DNA from: an uncultured Bacteroidota bacterium | GTDB lineage: Bacteria; Bacteroidota; Bacteroidia; Flavobacteriales; Flavobacteriaceae | DNA length: 44,111 bases | Direction: 5' to 3' | NCBI GenBank assembly: GCA_902619855.1 | Contig: CACNGE010000010.1 | Coordinates: 1 to 44,111 of the forward strand | Part shown: piece by piece, positions 35,826 to 44,111 of the stretch | How the letters are laid out: each line of letters starts with the position of its first letter | Numbering within the stretch: the first letter of the stretch is position 1 | Translations under genes and position numbers: made by a program | Notes under the pieces: model-generated | The model's database searches: none | What the model saw: the letters and a program-made list of their open reading frames with translations, nothing else | What the model was told of the DNA's origin: nothing

Positions 35826-37412
35826 TTAATTCCAAAATTTGTTTCTTAACTCCATTAATTCGGGGTATGATTCATCTGTATCTTTAAGCTCTTTCTTTTT
35901 TACAAGCAATTCTGCCTTAAGTTCTTTTATTATAGTCTGGTATTTCTCATCAGCATATAAGTTGTTCATTTCTTTAGGATCATTCTTTAAATCATAAAAC
36001 TCCCAATAAGGTTCTGTGATCTCGCTCAAAGCTCCATTTCGATTTAATGGAAGTCCGTAAAAAAAGATTAATTTGTAGTCTTTGGTTCTAATCCCATAAT
36101 GTCCAGGTATGTAGTGATGAGCCATATGCATCCAATATCGATAATACATAGACGTTCTCCAGTCTGTTGGTGTGCTGCCAAGTAAGTTTGACTTAAAACT
36201 TCTTCCTTGCATTTTTGATGGGACTTCTGCTCCAGCGAACTCTAAAAGTGTAGGAGCAAAATCAATATTTAACACCATGTCATTATTTACTTGTTTGGGA
36301 TTGATCATGGCAGGATATCGAATTACCATAGGCATGCTCAACGATTCCTCATACATCCAACGTTTATCGAAATAATCATGCTCTCCTAAGAGCTGACCTT
36401 GGTCTGATGTATAAATGACAATAGTATTTTTAGCTAGGTCATTATCATCAAGATAATCTAAAATGCGACCTACATTTTCGTCTATAGCTGCTACTGTGCG
36501 TAAATAGTCTTTTACATACTTTTGATAGGCTGAGTGAATCTTTTCCTCTCTGGTCATCCCTATGGTATCTATAATTCCAGTTGGCCACCCTTCACGAGTT
36601 ACCTGGTGAAGCATGTTCCTTCTGGGATACCTGTCAGAAATTGAAGACCCATATCTTTCACCTTTTATGGGACCATGGTTAGCATTTTCATATAAACTAT
36701 TTGGCTCTGGAATATCTTCATCGGTAAACAAATGCTCGTGACGCTTTGCAAATTCCCATAAACCATGTGGTGCCTTGTGATGCGACATTAAAAAGAAAGG
36801 TTTGCTCTTGTCTCTGTTGTCAAGCCACTTGATGGACTCATCTGTGATGACATCCGTTACGTAACCTTTATAAACCTCTCCCCCTTTATTATGATATTTC
36901 CATGGTTTACCTATTTCTTTAAGTTTTGGATTATTATATAAACCTTGTCCAGGTAATACGTTATAATAGTCAAAACCAGTAGGCTCAGTGTGTAGGTGCC
37001 ACTTACCAACCACTGCAGTAGAATAACCAGCTTTCTGCATCAATTTACCCAGGTGATTGCTTGAATTGTCAAAGTCATCCTTAAGTGTGTATACTCCGTT
37101 TAGTTGACTGTATTGTCCTGTTAAAATTGCAGCTCGACTAGGTGTACATATAGAGTTTGTAACAAATACATTATTCATCAAAACACCTTCTTTGGCAATA
37201 CGATCTATATTTGGTGTTGGAGCAATTTCAGCAAGCCTTGAACCATAAATGCTAATAGCGTTTTTAGCATGATCGTCAGACATAATGTATATGATGTTGG
37301 GTTGTTTTAGGTCCTCTTTTTCACTTGACTCTCTGTTTTCTTGACTATTGCAACCAAAAATGAATGCAGAAAATAATACTAATACAGAAGTTTCTTGAAA
37401 ATATCTTATCAT
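35826..37412 (-). CDS. S1 family sulfatase 7, lipoprotein, first after SusD
   Basis: A 528-residue lipoprotein sulfatase with lipidation at Cys21 (SAFIFGC). IMSDDHAKNAISIYG, SICTPSRAAILTGQY (Cys89), SHHKAPHGLWEFA and YTSDQGQLLGEHDYFDKRWMYEESLSMPMVI are its active-site blocks. The second metal pair is Asp-Gln, a variant seen in one large branch of S1 sulfatases. IRTKDYKLIFFYG and FYDLKNDPKEMNNLY form a DUF4976-type tail. It is the first sulfatase of the operon, 67 bases after susD. That gap holds a strong 11-bp hairpin which may set the ratio of SusCD to sulfatase expression. Confidence 0.92.
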   Translation of the reverse strand: MIRYFQETSVLVLFSAFIFGCNSQENRESSEKEDLKQPNIIYIMSDDHAKNAISIYGSRLAEIAPTPNIDRIAKEGVLMNNVFVTNSICTPSRAAILTGQYSQLNGVYTLKDDFDNSSNHLGKLMQKAGYSTAVVGKWHLHTEPTGFDYYNVLPGQGLYNNPKLKEIGKPWKYHNKGGEVYKGYVTDVITDESIKWLDNRDKSKPFFLMSHHKAPHGLWEFAKRHEHLFTDEDIPEPNSLYENANHGPIKGERYGSSISDRYPRRNMLHQVTREGWPTGIIDTIGMTREEKIHSAYQKYVKDYLRTVAAIDENVGRILDYLDDNDLAKNTIVIYTSDQGQLLGEHDYFDKRWMYEESLSMPMVIRYPAMINPKQVNNDMVLNIDFAPTLLEFAGAEVPSKMQGRSFKSNLLGSTPTDWRTSMYYRYWMHMAHHYIPGHYGIRTKDYKLIFFYGLPLNRNGALSEITEPYWEFYDLKNDPKEMNNLYADEKYQTIIKELKAELLVKKKELKDTDESYPELMELRNKFWN

Positions 37413-37430
37413 TTTGAGTTAAAGAATTTA

Positions 37431-37468
37431 ATGAGTTCATGACAAAACAATGTTAGCCATGAACTCAT
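37431..37468 (-). terminator. Stem-loop between susD and the sulfatase genes (attenuator or RNA-processing site)
   Basis: ATGAGTTCATG (37431-37441) and CATGAACTCAT (37458-37468) are perfect inverted repeats, giving an 11-bp stem with a 16-base loop. In the direction of transcription the stem is not followed by a T run; instead a run of seven T precedes it. It therefore looks more like a partial terminator or a 3'-end stabilising hairpin for susCD mRNA than a full stop. Confidence 0.55.
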
Positions 37469-37479
37469 AAAAAAATCAA

Positions 37480-39048
37480 TTAATAACCTTCATTTTGGGT
37501 CATATTTGGGTTTGATTCCATTTCTGCAGCCGGAATTGGAAACAATATGTGGTAGGGCTGAACATTGTCTGACCAACCAACCACTTTAGTTTTAGACGGA
37601 TCGCCTTCACCCGTGGTTTCTTCCTGACCTTTTACCTCGGCCAAGAACTTGTTCAAACCTGCTCTAACAATGTCAAACTTACCATGTCCTTCAAAACATA
37701 ACTCTCTTGCTCTTTCCCAAAAAATAAATTCCTTTAAATTATCCCCTGTCAAACTTCTGTCGACTAGAGCAGGAGAAGAGCCCCCATTTTGAGCTCGCGT
37801 AAGAATCAAGTCTAATGCATCATGAGCATCCCCATCAAACCCTAACTCTGCTGCAGCCTCTGCATATACTAAAATTACATCAGCAAAACGTAAAATGGGT
37901 GCATTCATATCTGTATTAAATCTTGACAAAGGTTGAGAGGAAAATCTATATTTATGACTAAACCATACTTTTGATCGATTATAGTATTTAATGGAGTTAT
38001 CTGCATTAATCCTTCCTTTAGCAATAGCTTGGAATCTTGGATCTCCATCCTCAAATGATTGGGCAAACTTGAAAGTTGGCGAAACACGCCCATAACCCCA
38101 GTCAGAAGCATTTTTGCCTGGTCCTTTTTCATTTAGTGGGTTATGAATACCTCCCCAATTACTTGTCTGTTCACCAAGAACGCTATACTGTATTTGGAAA
38201 ATCCACTCTTGAGAATCTTTGCCCTCCAATGAGTTTAATTTAAAATAATCATTGTCTAGGGAATAATGAGCGTCATTGATCACTTCTTTAGCTTTATCAT
38301 AGGCAAGTTGATACGAATCTAAATCTCTTAGTGGGTATGAGGCTCTTGTTAAATATACTTTAGCCAACAGTCCTTTTGCAGCTCCTACGGTAGCTCTACC
38401 AAGATTGCTTCCATCATAACTGGGTTGATTATCATCAGAAATCCAAGAAGCTAAATTCAAATGTTCTTCAGCAAATAATAAATCATCAATAATTGCATCG
38501 TATACCAAATTTGAACTTACTCTTGACTGGTTTGTAACTTCTTTATTGTCAAGGTCTAATAATTCATCTAAAACCAATGGTACATCTCCATAAAAACGAA
38601 CTAAGTTAAAATAGACAAGTGCTCTTAAAAATCTAGCCTCGGCAATTACTCTGTTTTTATCAGGATCATCAGAGTCTAATAAAGTAGTTCTGTTAATTAC
38701 TGTATTTGCTCTGTAAATTGCTTCATAAGCTGTTTGCCAAGTTTGCGTTACAAATCTATTAGAATTTGTATAGGTGTACCATCCATACATATTTAAGTTA
38801 GAGTTACCTAATACTATGGTAGCGACGTGACTTCCATGGTCACTCATGTAAATAAAGTTTTGTTGAAAATGTTGAGCTATTTTATCATAAACTCCATTCA
38901 CTGCTATCTCAGCCTCATCCACATTATTAAAGAAATTTTCTGGAGCCAACGTAGATAATGGTACAGTATCCAATTCGTCGTGACAAGAAGTTATTGTTAT
39001 AGAACAAAATACTGTCACAAATAGTAATAATAATTTATTAATTTTCAT
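37480..39048 (-). CDS. susD: SusD-like outer-membrane glycan-binding lipoprotein
   Basis: A 522-residue lipoprotein; signal MKINKLLLLFVTVFCSITITSC with lipidation at Cys22. The N-terminal ELDTVPLSTLAPENFFNNVDEAEIAVNGVYD, the ANTVINRT and EARFLRALVYFNLVRFYGDVPLV helices, and the C-terminal ERARELCFEGHGKFDIVRAGL and NVQPYHILFPIPAAEMESNPNMTQNEGY are the classic RagB/SusD pattern. It caps the SusC channel at the cell surface and binds the oligosaccharide. It is encoded 11 bases after susC, the usual pair order. The substrate, presumably a sulfated fucan fragment, is inferred from the neighbours. Confidence 0.95.
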   Translation of the reverse strand: MKINKLLLLFVTVFCSITITSCHDELDTVPLSTLAPENFFNNVDEAEIAVNGVYDKIAQHFQQNFIYMSDHGSHVATIVLGNSNLNMYGWYTYTNSNRFVTQTWQTAYEAIYRANTVINRTTLLDSDDPDKNRVIAEARFLRALVYFNLVRFYGDVPLVLDELLDLDNKEVTNQSRVSSNLVYDAIIDDLLFAEEHLNLASWISDDNQPSYDGSNLGRATVGAAKGLLAKVYLTRASYPLRDLDSYQLAYDKAKEVINDAHYSLDNDYFKLNSLEGKDSQEWIFQIQYSVLGEQTSNWGGIHNPLNEKGPGKNASDWGYGRVSPTFKFAQSFEDGDPRFQAIAKGRINADNSIKYYNRSKVWFSHKYRFSSQPLSRFNTDMNAPILRFADVILVYAEAAAELGFDGDAHDALDLILTRAQNGGSSPALVDRSLTGDNLKEFIFWERARELCFEGHGKFDIVRAGLNKFLAEVKGQEETTGEGDPSKTKVVGWSDNVQPYHILFPIPAAEMESNPNMTQNEGY

Positions 39049-39059
39049 AATTTATATTT

Positions 39060-42000
39060 TTAAAATCCGATTTTAACACCAAACGTTACATTTAGAGTTC
39101 TTGGGTAAGCTCCATAATCTAGGTTTTGGCTGGTGATTGCTTTTTGCCCCCTAGCTACACTCACTTCAGGGTCAAAGCCAGTATATTTAGTCCATAAAAA
39201 CACATTCTCAATATTTGAGTATAGCTGAAACCTGCTTAGGCCAATGCTCTGCGCCGCATCAGATGGAAGGTCATAGCTTAAATTAATACTCTGAAGTCTG
39301 ATAAACGATCCATCTTCAACAAAGCGTGAAGTTAAATTTCTGTCTTCATAGTCAGCTCTTGGAATATCAGTGTCTGTATTATATGGAGTCCAATGATCTC
39401 TCATTTCTCCCATTTGATTGAAATTTGCATAACCATTACCATACATCCTGTGTTTATTACCATTAATAACATCGAAGCCATATTTGTAGGTAAACAAAAC
39501 ACCTAAACTAAATTCTTTGTAGCTAAAGTTATTGTAGACACTTCCATAATGTTTTGGCTGAGTTCTCGCAATTATTGTTATGTCTTCATCGTTAATCACT
39601 CCGTCAGCATTTTGATCTACATATTTAACATCTCCTAACTTAGGTCTGGAATCTGGATTCACAGATGAAGGTGTACCGTAAACGGGAACTGGTGTACCAT
39701 CTTGATAAAAACCACCTGTGTATATATTATTTCCACTTTCATCAAAATCCTCATACGTGAACACTCCATTAGTTTCGTACCCAATCCAATTACCTAAACT
39801 TTCTCCAACACTGAGAGATCCAGTATACAATCCATTGGTAAATTGATCTTGAAAAGTTCTTTGTTCAACACCTCCTAAGTCTAGAACTTTATTTCTGTTA
39901 ATTGAAAACGTAAAGTCTGAAGTCCACTTAAACTCGCTATCCACATTTAATGTGTTTAAAGCAACTTCTAGTCCTTTATTTTCAACATTTCCAACATTTG
40001 TTAGTCTACTTCCAAATCCTGTCGACATTGGAATAGGTACCTGTAATAATAAGTCCTCTGTTCTTTTATAGTAAATATCAGTAGATAAGTTTACTTTACG
40101 GTCGAATAAAGATATATCTAAACCTATATCATATTGATCAGTAAACTCCCATTTTAAGTCAGGATTTGGTAATGACGTTACAGCAAGTCCAGCGTTTACA
40201 TTGTCACTAAATATAGTATTTGAAACACCAAGTACAGAAAATGATCCATAAGCTGGTATCCCTTGATTTCCTGTTTGCCCATAACTTAATCTAAGTTTTA
40301 GATTATCTATGATTTCTGCATTACCAAGGAACTTTTCATTATGTAAATTCCAAGAAAATCCCACCGCTGGGAAGTAACCCCATTTATTTTTAGAACCAAA
40401 TTTAGAAGAGCCATCCGCTCTCATTGATAAGGTTAGATTATAAATGCCATTTAAACCATAGTTAATCCTTGTTAAATACGATTTGAGCATTGTTTCAGTA
40501 GCGAAAGTATCAGGAGTTTCTGGAATTAATCCATTTTGTAGCGCGTTAAAACCTAAAGTCTCTATTGGAAAATCAGTAACACTCAGGTATTCCGATTCTC
40601 TTGAAACATATGTTTGCTCAAAAACAGCTAATGCATTTATCCTATGCTTGTTTTTTGATCCAAATGATCGAAAGTATCGCAGCATGTTTTGATTATTCCA
40701 AGACAAATTTTGGTAGTGAAATCTCGTACCAAGTCCCCCATTTATATATCCTCTACCAAACTCTTTGGTATAATAATTCTTAGTTTTCCCCTCATCAACT
40801 CTTGCTCCAATTCTGATTGAGGCAGTTAAACCTTTTAAAATCTCGTAACTTATATTTGTGTTTCCATTAAATCCAAAGGTATTTGTAAAATTTGAAGCTC
40901 TTTTGGCCTCAGTAACAGGATCTACCCAAACACCAACACCCGCATCAATATCATCTTCAACAATACCAATACCTCTATCTGTTCTTCTGGTTAAGGCTCT
41001 AATGACAATACCCATATTTCTTTGATTGAAGTCCCCTCCAGAAGCAGGACCTTGCTTCATAGAATAACTTGGAAATAAAACTGTCTTGACCTTTAGTTTA
41101 TCAGAGAGTTTATTTTCTAGGTTAACATTAAAATTATAACGCTTAAAAAATGAGTTTATAATAGCACCCTCGTTTTTAAAATAGGTGGCACCAACAGCAT
41201 ACTTTGTTTTATTGTTACCTCCTCTTGCCTGTAATGCATGTTTTGTTAAGTAACCTGTTCTAAACAATTCTTTTTGCCAGTTGGTTTGAGGCAATGAATC
41301 ATATCTTGCTTGCTCTTGAACAGGTGTTAGATTTTCACCAAATGTGACATCTAGATTTTCAATTCCATCTTCATAAAGTAATCTATGAATTATTAATTCT
41401 CCATATTCTGAAGTATTTAAAACATCAACAAATCTATCATCGGGAACACTACTTGTTGTAATTGATGTATCAAAAGTAATTTCAGGCTCTTGTTCCCTAC
41501 CAGATTTAGTTGTAATAATCACTACACCATTGGCTCCTCTTGCTCCATAAATAGCTGCTGCTGAAGCATCCTTTAGAATATCTATTGATTCTATATTGCT
41601 TGGGTCTAAATTAGCTAATGGCGAACTTGATGGTACTGAAAATTCAGTTGGTCCGTCAGAAACAGAATAATCTACCTCTATGGGAAAACCATCAACAACA
41701 TACAATGGCTCATTGTTAGCATTAATCGATGTTCCACCTCGGATTCTAATTCGAATACCAGCCCCAGGAGTACCATCAGTAATAATAGTATTAACGCCCG
41801 ATATTTTACCATTTAAGGCTTGTTCTACAGTGGCGTTAGATGTTCTTTCAATGGTTTCAGAATCAATTTTTGTGATGGCTCCAGTAACGTCTCTCCTTTC
41901 CTGAGTACCATAACCAACCACAACTACCTCATCTAATTCACTTACATCTGTAAGTAATGTAACATTAATTACACTTTGTGAATTAATGGGAATAGTTTGT

Positions 42001-42290
42001 TTTATATAACCAATGTATGAGAACACTAAATTATTGTCACTCCCATCCACTGCTATGGAATAATTTCCATCAAAATCAGTTGTTGTCCCTTTTGAATTAA
42101 CGACTGTTTCTGATTCTGACGGTCTTTCCACCAAAATTGTAACCCCAGGAACTGGCATCCCAGTATTATCAGTTACATTTCCCGTAACTACAAATTCTTG
42201 TGCATACAAAAAAGTAGTAAAGAAAAATAATAAGCTCAGTAAGTGCCAATTTAAACGAAGAGTGCTTTCAGTTTTTTGTATTTTTTTCAT
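39060..42290 (-). CDS. susC: SusC-like TonB-dependent glycan transporter
   Basis: A 1076-residue outer-membrane protein starting at ATG 42290. The frame extends seven codons to a TTG, but the ATG precedes a normal signal peptide (hydrophobic core LLSLLFFFTTFLYAQ). Order of parts: CarboxypepD_reg-like domain (FVVTGNVTDNTGMPVPGV ... about 32-115), the SusC-type TonB box and start of plug (LDEVVVVGYGTQERRDVTGA, about 119-138), plug domain (SIDILKDASAAAIYGARGANGVVIITTK), then the 22-strand barrel ending RTLNVTFGVKIGF. It takes up oligosaccharides with energy from TonB/ExbBD, in complex with SusD. It opens the operon that continues through seven sulfatases. Two exact copies of a 12-bp motif lie 75-108 bases upstream of its start. 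Confidence 0.96.
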   Translation of the reverse strand: MKKIQKTESTLRLNWHLLSLLFFFTTFLYAQEFVVTGNVTDNTGMPVPGVTILVERPSESETVVNSKGTTTDFDGNYSIAVDGSDNNLVFSYIGYIKQTIPINSQSVINVTLLTDVSELDEVVVVGYGTQERRDVTGAITKIDSETIERTSNATVEQALNGKISGVNTIITDGTPGAGIRIRIRGGTSINANNEPLYVVDGFPIEVDYSVSDGPTEFSVPSSSPLANLDPSNIESIDILKDASAAAIYGARGANGVVIITTKSGREQEPEITFDTSITTSSVPDDRFVDVLNTSEYGELIIHRLLYEDGIENLDVTFGENLTPVQEQARYDSLPQTNWQKELFRTGYLTKHALQARGGNNKTKYAVGATYFKNEGAIINSFFKRYNFNVNLENKLSDKLKVKTVLFPSYSMKQGPASGGDFNQRNMGIVIRALTRRTDRGIGIVEDDIDAGVGVWVDPVTEAKRASNFTNTFGFNGNTNISYEILKGLTASIRIGARVDEGKTKNYYTKEFGRGYINGGLGTRFHYQNLSWNNQNMLRYFRSFGSKNKHRINALAVFEQTYVSRESEYLSVTDFPIETLGFNALQNGLIPETPDTFATETMLKSYLTRINYGLNGIYNLTLSMRADGSSKFGSKNKWGYFPAVGFSWNLHNEKFLGNAEIIDNLKLRLSYGQTGNQGIPAYGSFSVLGVSNTIFSDNVNAGLAVTSLPNPDLKWEFTDQYDIGLDISLFDRKVNLSTDIYYKRTEDLLLQVPIPMSTGFGSRLTNVGNVENKGLEVALNTLNVDSEFKWTSDFTFSINRNKVLDLGGVEQRTFQDQFTNGLYTGSLSVGESLGNWIGYETNGVFTYEDFDESGNNIYTGGFYQDGTPVPVYGTPSSVNPDSRPKLGDVKYVDQNADGVINDEDITIIARTQPKHYGSVYNNFSYKEFSLGVLFTYKYGFDVINGNKHRMYGNGYANFNQMGEMRDHWTPYNTDTDIPRADYEDRNLTSRFVEDGSFIRLQSINLSYDLPSDAAQSIGLSRFQLYSNIENVFLWTKYTGFDPEVSVARGQKAITSQNLDYGAYPRTLNVTFGVKIGF

Positions 42291-42365
42291 ATTTAAGTTG
42301 TTTTGTTCCAAATAATATTATATAATATTTATTGAATTCCTAAAATTCTACTTTAATTATGTAGA

Positions 42366-42398
42366 TTAATAACATAAAAGACACATTTAATAACATAA
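42366..42398 (-). promoter_or_regulatory. Paired 12-bp direct repeat upstream of susC, candidate regulator binding site
   Basis: On the minus strand TTATGTTATTAA occurs at 42387-42398 and again at 42366-42377, identical in all 12 bases and 21 bases apart start to start, that is two helical turns. The proximal copy ends 75 bases before the susC ATG. The same 12-mer is found once upstream of the minus-strand GH29 at almost the same distance. Direct repeats on one face of the helix are how AraC-type dimers commonly bind, and the neighbouring regulator ends in an AraC-type domain. Confidence 0.6.
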
Positions 42399-42553
42399 TT
42401 TTTACAAACTATTAAGTCATAAGTTATTTATGGCTAAATCCTATAATATTCTACCATAAAATAGATTGTAATTTACTAAATAACTAATTCAATTGTCATC
42501 AGTTAAAAAAAGACTCTAAAAATTACTAAATATTAAAATGGACTAAGACCAAC

Positions 42554-42583
42554 AAAAAAACAATGATTAATACTTCAATCATT
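42554..42583 (-). terminator. Possible terminator downstream of the hybrid two-component regulator
   Basis: AATGATT (42562-42568) and AATCATT (42577-42583) form a 7-bp stem with an 8-base loop. On the minus strand the stem is followed by GTTTTTTTG. The layout fits an intrinsic terminator for the regulator transcript, but the stem is AT-rich and lies about 260 bases after the stop codon. Confidence 0.35.
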
Positions 42584-42846
42584 ATTATTTTAAATCTTGC
42601 TTTTTTATAGTTTAATTTATTTTTTTCAGTTTCTTGTTTATTAACAGACATTATATCATTTAAGATGGTAAAGATCCAAGTATAATTTCTAAAGTATATA
42701 AACTAATCTTACAAATATTAATAAGAATCCTTCATTCAAAATAAAATTATATTAATTCTATTTATCATCTATTTGATAACAATAACTATGTGGTATGAAT
42801 TTATCTTTAAATTAATAGATCAAAACAACACTAACAGTCTTAAACT

Positions 42847-44111
42847 TCAGCATTGGAATTTAGGGTTTATCCTATGCTTTTTTGCATATTCTTTAGGAGA
42901 CATATCAAAGCTCTTTTTAAAACATTTTGAGAAATATGAGCGATTAGTAAATCCAACATCATAGAGAATTTCTGAAACATTTAAATCGGTTTCTATTAAA
43001 AGACGTGCTGCTTTTTTTATTCTATAATTTCTAATAAACTCGTTAGCAGATGATCCAAGTATTGATTTGAACTTTCTATACAATTGCATTCTACTAAATG
43101 ACAGTGCTAAAGCCAAATCTTCAACTCCAAACTCGTTGTTCATTAGGTTATCTTCAATTACTTTTTCGGCTTTTTCCAAGAACATTTTGTGTGTGTTATT
43201 GATGCCTATTTTCTTAGAATCCTGAGTAATCCCCTTTAATCTAAATTTTTCTTTTAAATTCTCGCGTTCCTCTAAAAGCTTTTTCACCTTCATTTCTAAT
43301 ATTCGCATATCAAAAGGTTTTGGAATGTAAGAGTCTGCACCCACTTCAAGGCCTTTTAGTTTACTCTCAATAGAACCCTTTGCCGTCAACATAATAATGG
43401 GTACATGGTTTGTAATTTCATTCTTTTTTATCTTCTCGCAAAATTCTATTCCATCCATTTCAGGCATCATAACATCACAAAGGATAATATTTGGAACATT
43501 ATCTATTGCTTTTTCTAAACCTTGCTTTCCATTCAAAGCTTGTATTATTCTATATTGGTTTTCGAATGAAGCTTTAAGAAATCGTTGCATGTCAGAATTA
43601 TCTTCAACAATAAGCATTAGTGGCAGTTTATCTTCGATCTCAAATTCTGAATCTTTGCTTACAGAATTAGCATCTGAACCATTACGTTCTAATTCACTTA
43701 TACCTTCTTCTAGCAGAATATTTTCTATTTTTCCTTCAATCGATGGCGAATCAACAATTAGAGGAAATCTCATTACAAACCTGCTTCCTTTATTTTCTCT
43801 ACTTACAACATCTATACTGCCGTCAAGCAGACCAACTAATTTTTTTGTCAATGCAAGCCCAACGCCAGACCCTAAAGAGCCACTCCTGTTTACATTATCA
43901 ACTTGATAAAATCTTCCAAATATTTTAGAGATTTTACTTTTTGGAATTCCAATACCTGAATCCTCAACAAAAATTTCAAATTCTGGATTCTGTTGTCCTA
44001 GTCTTGCACTCATATTTCTTCTAGTTTTAACGACTGACAAAGAAACCCTAATCTTGCCATTATCAGGTGTAAATTTAACAGCATTAGATAAAATATTGTT
44101 CATTATTTTTT
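42847..44111 (-). CDS. Hybrid two-component system regulator, partial (5' end beyond window)
   Basis: About 420 residues of the C-terminal part are present. It begins in the histidine kinase ATPase domain at the N box (NNILSNAVKFTP), with DSGIGIP and GSGVGLALTKKLVGLLDG following. A receiver domain spans about 162-280, with Asp210 (LCDVMMPEMDG) as phospho-acceptor, MLTAK and PKPFD. An AraC-type DNA-binding domain fills about 305-410 (EFGVEDLALALSFSRMQLYRKF ... VGFTNRSYFSKCFKKSFDMSPKEY). The missing N-terminal part should contain the periplasmic sensor and the phosphorylated His. Such regulators bind an oligosaccharide in the periplasm and activate their PUL. It is encoded directly upstream of susC on the same strand and is the best candidate to bind the paired repeat at 42366-42398. 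Confidence 0.95.
   Translation of the reverse strand, partial: KIMNNILSNAVKFTPDNGKIRVSLSVVKTRRNMSARLGQQNPEFEIFVEDSGIGIPKSKISKIFGRFYQVDNVNRSGSLGSGVGLALTKKLVGLLDGSIDVVSRENKGSRFVMRFPLIVDSPSIEGKIENILLEEGISELERNGSDANSVSKDSEFEIEDKLPLMLIVEDNSDMQRFLKASFENQYRIIQALNGKQGLEKAIDNVPNIILCDVMMPEMDGIEFCEKIKKNEITNHVPIIMLTAKGSIESKLKGLEVGADSYIPKPFDMRILEMKVKKLLEERENLKEKFRLKGITQDSKKIGINNTHKMFLEKAEKVIEDNLMNNEFGVEDLALALSFSRMQLYRKFKSILGSSANEFIRNYRIKKAARLLIETDLNVSEILYDVGFTNRSYFSKCFKKSFDMSPKEYAKKHRINPKFQC

Larger units (their letters stand above)
42291..42846. other. Intergenic region between the regulator gene and susC
   Basis: The only stretch over 300 bases without a gene, and very AT-rich. It holds the paired motif at 42366-42398 and a hairpin with a T run at 42554-42583, both listed separately. 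For susC the best -7 candidate on the minus strand is TATTATTTG, about 15 bases before the start codon, which has one base too many between TA and TTTG. The block ATAATTAAAGT directly downstream of the motif is also present downstream of the motif before the minus-strand GH29. In 42590-42846 I see no feature I can name. Confidence 0.6.

Noticed and set aside
42773-42964. A 63-codon plus-strand frame at the end of the regulator gene
   Set aside because: It overlaps the regulator's C-terminus antisense, begins in AT-rich spacer and has no supporting features.
43397-43906. A 169-codon open frame on the plus strand opposite the regulator gene
   Set aside because: It is antisense to the kinase and receiver domains, whose motifs are intact on the minus strand. 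The frame is a by-product of codon usage.
1-44111. CRISPR arrays, tRNA or rRNA genes, insertion sequences, phage genes
   Set aside because: I looked for regularly spaced repeats, cloverleaf-like sequences, transposase motifs and terminal inverted repeats and saw none. The repeats found are short regulatory or hairpin sequences.

Overview
The window looks like a polysaccharide utilisation locus (PUL) from a marine member of the Bacteroidota, most likely a flavobacterium. The evidence is low G+C DNA, a SusC/SusD pair, a hybrid two-component regulator, type IX secretion (T9SS) C-terminal sorting domains of the 'YPNP...G.Y.L.L' type, lipoproteins with short lipoboxes, and many sulfatases and alpha-L-fucosidases. 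The likely target is a sulfated, fucose-rich polysaccharide such as a brown-algal fucoidan. That target is inferred from gene content; nothing in the sequence proves the substrate.

Layout. (1) Positions 1-596, minus strand: a partial ThuA-like protein without a normal start codon. (2) 691-7691, minus: a lipoprotein formylglycine-generating enzyme that would activate the sulfatases, a DUF1501 protein with a T9SS tail, a DUF1800 protein, and a T9SS-exported parallel beta-helix protein. (3) 7703-17089, minus: sugar uptake and catabolism, comprising a mutarotase, a FucP-type permease, an SDR dehydrogenase, an L-fuconolactonase-type amidohydrolase, UxaB, UxaA, KDPG aldolase, KDG kinase and a zinc alcohol dehydrogenase. 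(4) 17180-26130: three GH29 fucosidases, a GH141-like beta-helix enzyme and a GH117-like lipoprotein. The first GH29 is on the minus strand; the other four genes form a plus-strand operon that diverges from it. (5) 26138-42290, minus: SusC, SusD and seven consecutive S1 sulfatases, probably one operon of about 16 kb. (6) 42847 to the window end, minus: the C-terminal part of a hybrid two-component system regulator, cut by the window edge.

How it fits together. The regulator would sense an oligosaccharide and turn on the SusCD/sulfatase operon and the divergent glycosidase operons. A 12-bp motif, TTATGTTATTAA, occurs exactly twice 21 bp apart upstream of SusC and exactly once upstream of the minus-strand GH29. 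Near copies lie upstream of the plus-strand GH29 and of fucP. SusCD would import sulfated oligosaccharides. Seven Cys-type sulfatases, matured by the local formylglycine-generating enzyme, would strip sulfate, and the GH29, GH141-like and GH117-like enzymes would release monosaccharides. FucP and the cytoplasmic enzymes would then convert L-fucose through fuconolactone and fuconate. The UxaB/UxaA/KdgK/KdgA set suggests that a second, uronate-type sugar is handled as well.

The sulfatase operon and the glycosidase operon converge at 26130/26138, and both stop codons lie within one long hairpin. I see no tRNA, rRNA, CRISPR array, insertion sequence or phage gene. The only stretch over 300 bases without a gene is 42291-42846.
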